5,041 bases of DNA from Streptococcaceae bacterium. Lineage in GTDB: Bacteria > Bacillota > Bacilli > Lactobacillales > Streptococcaceae. A program made the position numbers and the translations under genes. Under the pieces are notes generated by a model. It searched no databases. It was not told the DNA's origin and saw only the letters and a program-made list of their open reading frames with translations. The stretch lies in assembly GCA_031259195.1 (NCBI GenBank), contig JAIRLR010000138.1, positions 1-5,041 of the forward strand, written 5' to 3'. Below are positions 1-5,041 of this stretch, in pieces; position 1 is the first letter of the stretch, and each line of letters opens with the position of its first letter.

Positions 1-1402
1 TTGTGAAAATTTTAAATGACTGTAAATTACGCGCCATAATAATTTGCGAAGTTCTAATAAGTTCGACAATTCCGATGACTGAAATAATTGTTGTATCTTT
101 CAAAGTAATTACAAACTGATTTACTAAAGAAGGTAGCATTAAACGAATGGCTTGCGGCAAAATAACTTTTTTCATTGTCTTGCCATAACCCAAACCAAGA
201 GAACGTGACGCTTCCATTTGTCCAATAGGAACTGCTTCAGTCCCCCCGCGAACAACTTCTGCAATATATGCCGAAGCATTTAATGTTAAAGCAATAATTC
301 CCGAAAGCATTACTGGTAATGCTTGGATGCTTAGTAAATTTGGTATTCCGTAGAAAATAAAGAAAATTAAAACCATCAATGGAATTCCTCGAATAACATC
401 CACATAAATCATTGCCAGTATTCGCAAAACTTTAACTGGTGCTACAGAGAACAGACCAAAAATGATACCGATAACTATTGCAAGTAAAAACGAAATCAAA
501 GCTAAAATAAGCGTCTTACCTAAACCTTCTAGTAAAGCTTGCCAATTGTTTTTCAACATGCCTGCAAAAGTTGTTTCATCTACAGTGTCGGCTTTTTTCT
601 CTGATTTAGTGTATTTATCAATAATTTTTTGATATTTACCAGTTTTCTTAAGATAAGCAAGACCTTCATTAAACATTTGAACTAGTTCTTCGTTTTGCCC
701 TCTTTTGACAGCAAAACCATATTTTCCTATCGCTTCACTATGAGAAATCAACTCTAACTTTTTTCCTTGTTTAATTGCATAAGCAACTACTGGCTCATCA
801 TCCATAATGGCTACAGCATCATTGATATTTAATGAATCATACATACCATCAGCAGCATCAAATAACTTTAGCTTATAGCCATATTTATCTTTATTTGCTT
901 CTAAGAAGTAAGCTGAAGCTGTTCCGATCTTTGCTCCGACAACTTTTCCTTTTAAATTTTTATAAGTTTTAAGATGATTGGAATTTCCTTTTTTTACTGT
1001 TAAACGAATTTTCGGGTCGTAATAAGGTTTTGAAAATAAAAAAGATTTTTCACGCTCAGGCGTCATACTCATCCCTGCAATAATGCCATCTGCTTGTAAA
1101 GCTTGCACTTGGTCAACTGCTGCTTGAAATCCAACAAATTTCTTTTTGATCTTAAAGCCAGATAAAGCGGCAATTTCATCTATTAAATCAACGTCAATTC
1201 CAACATACTGACCATTACTCTCTTGATACTCAAAAGGTGCGTATGTTAAATCTAAAGCAATCACATACTCATTTTTTTTAGGTTTCACTGTTGACGGAAA
1301 TTTTTTTGGCGTTGCAGCAAGAGCCTCCCTACTCACCAATATCATGCTAACTATTCCTAAAAACACTGTTATCCATTTTAGATATCTTTTACTAATACTC
1401 AT
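1..1402 (-). CDS. Amino-acid ABC transporter, fused substrate-binding protein and permease (3' end off window)
   Basis: This gene encodes the binding and membrane parts of a polar amino-acid importer (glutamine/GlnP-like family) in one polypeptide; 467 codons are visible and the C-terminus runs off the left edge. Residues 1-30 form a signal peptide with a KRYLK basic start, a hydrophobic core and an ALA-A cleavage-like site; no lipobox cysteine is seen, which fits tethering through the fused permease. Residues about 45-268 are a family-3 solute-binding domain: APFEY (55-59), GIDVDL (68-73) and the ligand-carboxylate segment GMSMTPERE (110-118, with T114 and R117). The permease domain starts near residue 282 and carries the EAA-type loop (EASRSLGLG from residue 397, followed by LPQAIR) that docks the ATPase. 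The C-terminal end resembles the family about 25-40 residues before its usual end. The start ATG has AAGGAGGG upstream, with a rather short 4-nt gap. A partner ATPase gene (glnQ type) would be expected beyond the left edge. The exact substrate cannot be read from the sequence. Confidence 0.93.
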   Translation of the reverse strand, partial: MSISKRYLKWITVFLGIVSMILVSREALAATPKKFPSTVKPKKNEYVIALDLTYAPFEYQESNGQYVGIDVDLIDEIAALSGFKIKKKFVGFQAAVDQVQALQADGIIAGMSMTPEREKSFLFSKPYYDPKIRLTVKKGNSNHLKTYKNLKGKVVGAKIGTASAYFLEANKDKYGYKLKLFDAADGMYDSLNINDAVAIMDDEPVVAYAIKQGKKLELISHSEAIGKYGFAVKRGQNEELVQMFNEGLAYLKKTGKYQKIIDKYTKSEKKADTVDETTFAGMLKNNWQALLEGLGKTLILALISFLLAIVIGIIFGLFSVAPVKVLRILAMIYVDVIRGIPLMVLIFFIFYGIPNLLSIQALPVMLSGIIALTLNASAYIAEVVRGGTEAVPIGQMEASRSLGLGYGKTMKKVILPQAIRLMLPSLVNQFVITLKDTTIISVIGIVELIRTSQIIMARNLQSFKIFT

Positions 1403-1474
1403 TGACCCTCCTTGCAAAGTTCCCCATAGATTGTAAAATAATTATTAATTGTTATATTAAAGATTAATATTCAT

Positions 1475-1616
1475 TAGATCTGTTCTAAGACACTCGTTAA
1501 GGCAGTTCGCACCAAGTAGGTACATCCGCACCTTTACTCTGTCCAAGCTAACGCTTGTCAATCGTTAAGGCAGTTCGCAATTTTTATGGACCTAGTTTTA
1601 GTTTTAGACAGATCTA
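1475..1616. repeat. 142-bp MITE-like element with inverted ends
   Basis: The left end (TAGATCTGTTCTAAGA, 1475-1490) is matched in inverse orientation by the right end (TTTTAGACAGATCTA, 1602-1616): the outer nine bases TAGATCTGT are perfect, after which the match continues with one extra T and one mismatch. The interior has no open frame, is clearly more GC-rich than the flanks, and contains two 18-bp direct repeats and a small hairpin, CAAGC-TAAC-GCTTG (1544-1557). No clear target-site duplication is visible in the flanking bases. The element fills most of the gap between the transporter gene and gtrA; the remaining bases (1403-1474 and 1617-1698) are AT-rich and show no gene, convincing promoter or strong terminator. 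It could be a miniature mobile element, a dispersed intergenic repeat, or a structured RNA. Confidence 0.5.
1494..1579. repeat. Pair of 18-bp direct repeats, 68 bp apart
   Basis: The sequence TCGTTAAGGCAGTTCGCA occurs exactly at 1494-1511 and again at 1562-1579. The 50-bp spacer contains a short inverted pair AGGT/ACCT (1518-1521 and 1530-1533) and the CAAGC/GCTTG hairpin. Both copies lie inside the 142-bp inverted-repeat element. An exact 18-mer occurring twice in such a short stretch is not expected by chance. Confidence 0.85.
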
Positions 1617-1698
1617 TTGTACAAAACAATCGCATAAGGATCAATACAGTTATGTTAGATTTTATGACATAGATTTTAAGGACGTACCATAACAAAAC

Positions 1699-2208
1699 TT
1701 AGTTTTTAAAAACAATAAATTTACTAATAATGTAATTTGTCACAATAGCGATAATTTGCCCCAGCATAGCAAAAATAAAATTTTCCAAAAGTAAAGAAGT
1801 ACCAATGATGTTTTTTGTTAATGTATTGCTAAATAAAAAGTTAGCATAGTCAATCTTATTAAGATGAAGTAAATGGATAAAAAAATCATGATATTTATCT
1901 ATCGCCAAAAATGCTAAAGCTAAGCAAATAGCTAAAACAAATAAGCGACCAACTAAAAAATGAATAAACTGTAAAAAAACGCTTTTGTTCTTATCTTGAT
2001 TTTTAAAGACCCAAAGTTTATTAGCTATAAAAGCAAAAATAATGGCTACAACTTGTGCTACAGTTTCTGAAAAAACAGCATTTTCATTAATGGAAAATAT
2101 AGATAGACGAATAATAAAATAAAAAATAGTAGCTAAAACACCAAAAATAAGGTACATGATTAGTTCATGAGCTTTTTCCTTATGAGAAGGAAGCGCGTGT
2201 TCAGGCAT
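1699..2208 (-). CDS. GtrA-family membrane protein
   Basis: This is a 169-residue integral membrane protein of the GtrA-like family, whose members are thought to help move undecaprenyl-phosphate-linked sugars across the membrane for decoration of cell-wall or surface polymers. Four hydrophobic segments are visible at about residues 16-38, 48-68, 79-103 and 143-166, the usual four-helix layout and length. Helices 2 and 4 end in related motifs: AQVVAI...NKLWVFKN (51-70) and GQIIAI...SKFIVFKN (150-169), an internal repeat with the halves about 99 residues apart. The N-terminal 15 residues are charged and probably cytoplasmic. The ATG is preceded by AAGGAG (2215-2220) at 6 nt. No glycosyltransferase gene lies beside it here, so its lipid-sugar partner is unknown. 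It may depend on its own weak promoter or on read-through from the flavodoxin gene. Confidence 0.85.
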   Translation of the reverse strand: MPEHALPSHKEKAHELIMYLIFGVLATIFYFIIRLSIFSINENAVFSETVAQVVAIIFAFIANKLWVFKNQDKNKSVFLQFIHFLVGRLFVLAICLALAFLAIDKYHDFFIHLLHLNKIDYANFLFSNTLTKNIIGTSLLLENFIFAMLGQIIAIVTNYIISKFIVFKN

Positions 2209-2226
2209 GCGTGACTCCTTTGATAC

Positions 2227-2265
2227 AAAATAAGGCAGACTTTTTTTAGCCGGCCTCTTTATTTT
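2227..2265 (-). terminator. Hairpin terminator after the flavodoxin gene
   Basis: On the minus strand AAAATAA and GGC pair with GCC and TTATTTT, with a 3-nt bulge between the two stem parts and an A-rich loop. The 3' arm ends in a U-rich run. It begins 10 nt after the flavodoxin stop codon and ends just before the gtrA ribosome binding site. The GC part of the stem is short, so termination may be partial and let some transcription continue into gtrA. Confidence 0.55.
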
Positions 2266-2274
2266 ACTAGTTTT

Positions 2275-2718
2275 TTAATTTAATTTTTCAACTAATGACT
2301 TTGCAAAATTTTCTAATTTAGCAATATCTTCACCCTCAGCAGCTAAGTCTATTTTTACGCTTTCTGCACCTTTGATTGCACCAATAGTGGCAAAAGCTTC
2401 ATCAAAGTCATCAACTGATTTGCAAAATTGATCGTAAAAAGTATCACCTGATCCACATACACCATAAATTTTTCCATTCAAATCTAATTTTTGTAAATCT
2501 TCATAGAAGTCCACAATTTCATCAGGTAACTCACCATCACCGTAAGTATAAGTAGCAACAACGGCCAGATCAGCATCTAAAAAATCCTCTGCTTTTACTG
2601 TTGTACACTCATTTAGTTCAACATCCATTGATAATTTTTTTAAGTTTTCTGCAACAATCTCAGCAATTTCTTCTGTATTGCCAGTCATACTTGCATAAAC
2701 AATTTTTGCTGTTGCCAT
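2275..2718 (-). CDS. Flavodoxin (short-chain, FMN-binding electron carrier)
   Basis: The 147-residue product is a small soluble cytoplasmic electron carrier that binds FMN and can replace ferredoxin in low-potential reactions. The FMN phosphate loop is S10-M-T-G-N-T15 after the first beta strand (KIVYA). The two isoalloxazine-contacting loops are TYTYGDGELPDE (56-67) and GSGDTFYDQFC (89-99). The length is typical of short-chain flavodoxins, and the protein is strongly acidic, as the family is. The start chosen is the ATG at 2718, because a perfect AAGGAGG (2726-2732) sits 7 nt before it; a longer reading from a TTG at 2739 would place that site inside the coding region. It has its own extended -10 promoter upstream and a hairpin terminator downstream, so it is probably a single-gene unit. 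The redox partner is not evident from the neighbours. Confidence 0.95.
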   Translation of the reverse strand: MATAKIVYASMTGNTEEIAEIVAENLKKLSMDVELNECTTVKAEDFLDADLAVVATYTYGDGELPDEIVDFYEDLQKLDLNGKIYGVCGSGDTFYDQFCKSVDDFDEAFATIGAIKGAESVKIDLAAEGEDIAKLENFAKSLVEKLN

Positions 2719-2766
2719 TTTACGGCCTCCTTGGAACAAACTTTTAAACTCTAAAAACCATGTAGA

Positions 2767-2775
2767 ATTATAGCA
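2767..2775 (-). promoter_or_regulatory. Extended -10 promoter of the flavodoxin gene
   Basis: The minus strand reads TGCTATAAT, a perfect extended -10 element (TG-n-TATAAT). No good -35 hexamer is seen at 17 bp, only a weak TACAAC, which is common for extended -10 promoters. Transcription should start near 2760, giving a leader of about 40 nt that contains the AAGGAGG site. Confidence 0.7.
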
Positions 2776-2820
2776 TAATGTTTTTGCAAGTTGTATTTGC
2801 TCAAGTTAGTGATAATTTAA

Positions 2821-2833
2821 TAGTAAGTTACTA
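2821..2833. promoter_or_regulatory. Perfect 13-bp palindrome, possible operator
   Basis: TAGTAA-G-TTACTA is a perfect inverted repeat with a single central base. It is centred about 67 bp upstream of the predicted start of the flavodoxin transcript, a position that would fit an activator or a distal operator. No known regulator consensus is matched with confidence, and AT-rich palindromes of this size can arise by chance. Confidence 0.3.
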
Positions 2834-2881
2834 TCTTCGAACTACAGAAAGGCGATTTGTTGCTAATAATATATAAAATAA

Positions 2882-2890
2882 CCCCCCCCC
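2882..2890. repeat. C9 homopolymer tract (G9 on the transcribed strand)
   Basis: Nine consecutive C bases lie about 60 nt downstream of the luxS stop codon in otherwise AT-rich DNA. Such a tract is prone to slippage, so its length may vary between cells or be miscounted in assembly. No coding sequence supported here depends on its length. Confidence 0.9.
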
Positions 2891-2949
2891 TACTGATATT
2901 GAGCAAGATTTCAACAAGCCAAGACAATCATAGGAGGATATCAAAAATA

Positions 2950-3411
2950 TTATTTTCTCACAAATGGATCACTAGAAATACCTTTTTCAAGAATTTGCTC
3001 AGCATACTCTTGCGCTCCAAATAGTGAATGATCACGATAATTTCCACATTCTTTTGCTGAAACAGCAGTGACATCTGCTTCTTTAGCTGTCACTACATAT
3101 TTTAGTACCTTAACTAGCCCATCTCGTATAGTCTCTGTATCGTACTCTCCCCACAGAATCAAATAAAACCCCGTACGGCAACCCATTGGTGAAATGTCGA
3201 TAATTCCTTCTAACTCACCCCTTAATTTCACAGCGATCAAATGCTCTAGAGTATGAAGAGCACCTGTAGGAATCTCTTCTAAATTAGGCTGCACAAGTCG
3301 CAGATCATACTTTGTAATTTTAACATTTTCTTGTTTCTCTTTGCCAGCCACACGAACATAAGGAGCTATCACTTTGGTATGATCTAGCAAAAAACTTTCA
3401 ACTTGAGCCAT
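2950..3411 (-). CDS. luxS: S-ribosylhomocysteine lyase LuxS
   Basis: LuxS is a cytosolic metal-dependent homodimer that splits S-ribosylhomocysteine into homocysteine and 4,5-dihydroxypentane-2,3-dione, the precursor of the signal AI-2. All key residues are present in the 153-residue product: the metal-site motif H53-T-L-E-H57 with E56 as catalytic base, the catalytic cysteine C78 in SPMGCRTGFYL (74-84), and the third metal ligand C122 in ECGNYRDHSLF. The loop before SPMGC is shorter than in the Bacillus enzyme, as in other lactobacillar LuxS proteins. The ATG lies 14 nt beyond the metK stop, and its purine-rich site (GGAAAGGATGAG) overlaps that stop codon, so it is probably co-transcribed and translated in step with metK. 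The nucleosidase gene that makes its substrate (mtn/pfs) is not in the window. No strong terminator follows the stop. Confidence 0.98.
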   Translation of the reverse strand: MAQVESFLLDHTKVIAPYVRVAGKEKQENVKITKYDLRLVQPNLEEIPTGALHTLEHLIAVKLRGELEGIIDISPMGCRTGFYLILWGEYDTETIRDGLVKVLKYVVTAKEADVTAVSAKECGNYRDHSLFGAQEYAEQILEKGISSDPFVRK

Positions 3412-3414
3412 ATT

Positions 3415-3428
3415 CTCATCCTTTCCTA
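3415..3428 (-). promoter_or_regulatory. luxS ribosome binding site overlapping the metK stop
   Basis: The minus strand reads TAGGAAAGGATGAG: the metK TAG stop supplies the first bases of the purine-rich luxS ribosome binding site, with the luxS ATG three bases further on. This arrangement favours translational coupling of the two genes. Confidence 0.65.
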
Positions 3429-4628
3429 TTTCAGTTTTGCAATACTTTCTTTTAACGCATCCACCTTATCTAATCTCTCCCATGGTAAATCAACATCTGT
3501 CCTACCAAAATGACCATAAGCTGCAGTCTGTCGATAAATTGGGCGACGCAGATCAAGCATTTGAATAATTCCTTCAGGACGTAAATCAAAATTTTCACGT
3601 ACAGCTTTGATAAGTTGATCTTCTGGCAATTCACTCGTTCCAAAAGTATTAATCGCAATTGAAACTGGATGAGCCACTCCAATCGCATAAGCTAATTGAA
3701 CTTCCACCTTCTTTGCAAGACCACTTGCAGCCAAATTCTTAGCAATATAGCGCGCAGCGTAAGATGCTGAGCGGTCAACTTTCGTTGGATCTTTTCCTGA
3801 GAAAGCCCCGCCACCATGACGAGCATACCCACCATAAGTATCAACAATAATTTTACGACCTGTCAGACCAGAATCTCCTTGCGGTCCGCCAATAACAAAA
3901 CGGCCTGTTGGATTAATAAAATATTTTGTTTCATCATCCAATAACTCGGCTGGGACTACGACAGCGATCACTTTCTCATGAAGATCTTTTTTAATCTGCT
4001 CTAATGAAGCATCAGAATCGTGTTGGGTAGAGATAACGATTGTATCAACTCTTACAGGTTGGCTTGCTTCATCGTACTCAACGCTAACTTGGGACTTAGC
4101 ATCTGGGCGCAAATAAGAAAGTTCGCCCGACTTACGAAGTTGTGTTAAACGTCGTACCAAACGATGACTTAAAGCAATTGGTAAAGGCATAAATTCTGGT
4201 GTTTCATCCACAGCAAAACCAAACATCAAACCTTGATCGCCTGCACCAATTTTATCTAATGGATCTTTAGTTGCATCCTCCCGCACTTCAAGCGCTTCAT
4301 CTACTCCTTGGGCAATATCAGGTGATTGCTCAACAAGAGATGGATGAACGCCTACGGTTTCAGCATCAAAACCAAACTTTGCTCGCGTATAACCAATATC
4401 GGTAATCGTTTCACGAACAACTTTATTGATGTCAACATAAGCTGAAGTGGTGACTTCGCCAAAAACATGAACACTTCCTGTATAGACAGCAGTTTCTGCA
4501 GCCACCCTGGCGTTTGGATCTTTTGCTAAAATCGCATCTAGGATTGCATCACTAATCTGATCAGCAATTTTATCCGGATGCCCTTCAGAAACGGATTCTG
4601 AGGTAAAAAGTCTTTTTTCTTTGGACAT
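3426..4628 (-). CDS. metK: S-adenosylmethionine synthetase (methionine adenosyltransferase)
   Basis: MetK joins methionine and ATP to make S-adenosylmethionine, releasing phosphate and pyrophosphate; it works as a cytosolic tetramer needing Mg and K ions. The 400-residue length is usual for bacterial enzymes. The family motifs are intact: [16 protein letters not shown] (16-31, with catalytic H17 and metal ligand D19), the signature GAGDQG (128-133), the active-site loop HPSL, and the P-loop-like GGGAFSGKD (272-280) followed by PTKVDRSA. The ATG is preceded by AAGGGGG (4635-4641) at 6 nt. A sigma-A promoter lies about 50 bp upstream and luxS follows at 14 nt, so the pair forms an operon covering synthesis of SAM and recycling of its product. 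The leader is short and no SAM riboswitch was found in it. Confidence 0.99.
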   Translation of the reverse strand: MSKEKRLFTSESVSEGHPDKIADQISDAILDAILAKDPNARVAAETAVYTGSVHVFGEVTTSAYVDINKVVRETITDIGYTRAKFGFDAETVGVHPSLVEQSPDIAQGVDEALEVREDATKDPLDKIGAGDQGLMFGFAVDETPEFMPLPIALSHRLVRRLTQLRKSGELSYLRPDAKSQVSVEYDEASQPVRVDTIVISTQHDSDASLEQIKKDLHEKVIAVVVPAELLDDETKYFINPTGRFVIGGPQGDSGLTGRKIIVDTYGGYARHGGGAFSGKDPTKVDRSASYAARYIAKNLAASGLAKKVEVQLAYAIGVAHPVSIAINTFGTSELPEDQLIKAVRENFDLRPEGIIQMLDLRRPIYRQTAAYGHFGRTDVDLPWERLDKVDALKESIAKLK

Positions 4629-4675
4629 TTTATTCCCCCTTGATCATTTATATTTTTTTAAATCGTTCAGCATTC

Positions 4676-4705
4676 ATTCTATCAAAAGTGATATCTGTAT
4701 TTCAA
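4676..4705 (-). promoter_or_regulatory. Sigma-A-type promoter of the metK-luxS operon
   Basis: On the minus strand TTGAAA (4700-4705) and TAGAAT (4676-4681) are separated by 18 bp, each with one mismatch to consensus. Transcription should begin near 4668, leaving a leader of about 40 nt. A second TATAAT (4710-4715) lies just upstream but has no suitable -35 partner. Confidence 0.6.
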
Positions 4706-4789
4706 AAAAATTATAACCCAAGTTTAACAATTCCGCTCCTCGCAATCATGCTCAATCTCAACGATAATCGGCAATTTAACCAGTACAAA

Positions 4790-4898
4790 TGTTAATTCTA
4801 ATTTTTCAAGCAGCTCCAAACGACGTTGATATGTTCTACACAATGATTCTTTTAACCGCCATTTGCTGAGTAAATACTTGCCCAGCGGGATCTAATAA
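4790..4898 (-). pseudogene. trmD: Decayed trmD fragment with large internal deletion
   Basis: TrmD methylates G37 of tRNAs using SAM. Two pieces of it can be read here in different frames. The first, at 4898-4857, reads LLDPAGQVFTQQMA and matches the conserved segment in the first half of Gram-positive TrmD, just before the SAM-binding knot. The second, at 4864-4790, reads KWRLKESLCRTYQRRLELL then EKLELT and matches the C-terminal helical tail (usual form KWRLKESLRRTYLRRP). The whole knot with its GHYEG motif, roughly 110 codons, is missing. The pieces overlap at the bases AAATGGCGG, read as Q-M-A in one frame and K-W-R in the other. A stop codon (TAA) precedes LLDPAG, and no start or ribosome binding site is seen. 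Further bases towards 4916 (DKI) and down to the stop at 4724 may also belong to it. It cannot make an enzyme; because trmD is essential or nearly so, an intact copy should exist elsewhere. Confidence 0.75.
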
Positions 4899-4954
4899 TT
4901 ACTGAATCTTATCCATTTTAAAGAAAAGTAAGTTTAAAATTACAATCAAATATT

Positions 4955-5041
4955 TTATGGTGTTAACCTTTTTCTATCTCTTGGAATTAAAGTTGCTTCT
5001 CTAACATTTTCAATATTTAATAATCTGGTCGTTAATCTTTC
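4955..5041 (-). CDS. Aspartyl-tRNA synthetase, archaeal/non-discriminating type (C-terminal 28 codons)
   Basis: Only the last 28 residues are in the window: ERLTTRLLNIENVREATLIP followed by RDRKRLTP and a TAA stop. This ending matches archaeal-type class II AspRS, in which motif 3 supplies the ATP-binding arginine (here ERLTTRLL) and the protein ends in FPRD..RLTP. AsnRS, its closest relative, normally ends in PRTPGN.EF, and the ordinary bacterial AspRS ends differently, so both are less likely. In lactobacilli and some other Firmicutes this form is annotated as aspartate-tRNA(Asn) ligase, working with GatCAB to make Asn-tRNA(Asn). No GC-rich terminator hairpin follows the stop. Identification rests on a short but distinctive stretch. 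Confidence 0.72.
   Translation of the reverse strand, partial: ERLTTRLLNIENVREATLIPRDRKRLTP

Larger units (their letters stand above)
2797..2906. repeat. 8-bp inverted repeat bounding a 110-bp intergenic segment
   Basis: TTGCTCAA (2797-2804) is matched by its reverse complement TTGAGCAA (2899-2906). The enclosed stretch holds the TAGTAA palindrome and the C9 tract and has no convincing gene. It could be another small element or a chance pair; the arms do not extend clearly beyond eight bases. Confidence 0.3.

Noticed and set aside
1650..1672. TATGTTA…TGACATA imperfect inverted repeat downstream of gtrA
   Set aside because: It is AT-rich with a mismatch on the transcribed strand and no U-run, so it is too weak to call a terminator.
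2719..2739. N-terminal extension of flavodoxin from a TTG at 2739
   Set aside because: The extension would contain the perfect AAGGAGG site that serves the ATG at 2718, and flavodoxins start directly before the first beta strand.
2932..2937. AGGAGG on the plus strand resembling a ribosome binding site
   Set aside because: No start codon follows at a workable distance, and the DNA beyond it is the luxS 3' end on the other strand.
2860..3024. Plus-strand frame of 54 codons from a TTG after AAAGG, running through the C9 tract into the luxS gene on the opposite strand
   Set aside because: It is antisense to the conserved end of luxS, has a poor start, contains no recognisable motif, and depends on a homopolymer; it is best explained as chance.
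3470..3688. 72-codon minus-strand frame inside metK
   Set aside because: It is a shifted-frame shadow of the metK C-terminal region with no ribosome binding site or recognisable product.
4629..4652. Five-codon upstream frame ATG-ATC-AAG-GGG-GAA-TAA in the metK leader
   Set aside because: It has no ribosome binding site of its own and simply spans the metK site; nothing suggests that it is translated.
4915..4940. ATTTTAAA/TTTAAAAT inverted repeat after aspS as a terminator
   Set aside because: The stem is entirely A-T and no U-run follows on the minus strand, so it does not meet the criteria for an intrinsic terminator.

Overview
The window looks like a chromosomal stretch from a low-GC, AT-rich Gram-positive, most likely a lactobacillus or close relative. 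The reasons are the strong AGGAGG-type ribosome binding sites, a fused binding-protein/permease amino-acid transporter, a short-chain flavodoxin, a metK-luxS pair, and the tail of an archaeal-type (probably tRNA-Asn-charging) aspartyl-tRNA synthetase. The species cannot be fixed from the sequence alone. Every supported gene lies on the minus strand, so the transcriptional order runs from right to left.

Reading in the direction of transcription: the last 28 codons of an aspS-type gene (4955-5041) are followed by a 326-bp gap. That gap holds a decayed fragment of trmD (about 4790-4898) and then the promoter and leader of metK. metK (3426-4628) and luxS (2950-3411) are separated by only 14 nt and form an obvious two-gene unit of the activated methyl cycle: MetK makes S-adenosylmethionine, and LuxS cleaves the S-ribosylhomocysteine that arises after methyl transfer, giving homocysteine and the AI-2 precursor. 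Next comes a 231-bp gap with a C9 tract, a small perfect palindrome and the promoter of a flavodoxin gene (2275-2718). After a hairpin terminator comes a GtrA-family membrane protein (1699-2208). A gap of about 300 bp contains a 142-bp element with inverted ends and an internal 18-bp direct repeat. The window closes with the 5' portion of a fused amino-acid ABC transporter gene (1-1402, running off the left edge).

The genes themselves are ordinary housekeeping or metabolic genes. The unusual content is between them. The trmD relic joins the middle and the C-terminal end of the protein across a large internal deletion, and the junction is a short shared sequence. The small inverted-repeat element next to the transporter gene looks like a non-autonomous mobile or intergenic repeat. 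I found no CRISPR array, rRNA, tRNA, transposase, prophage gene, SAM riboswitch or T-box, and no sign of a new multi-gene system.
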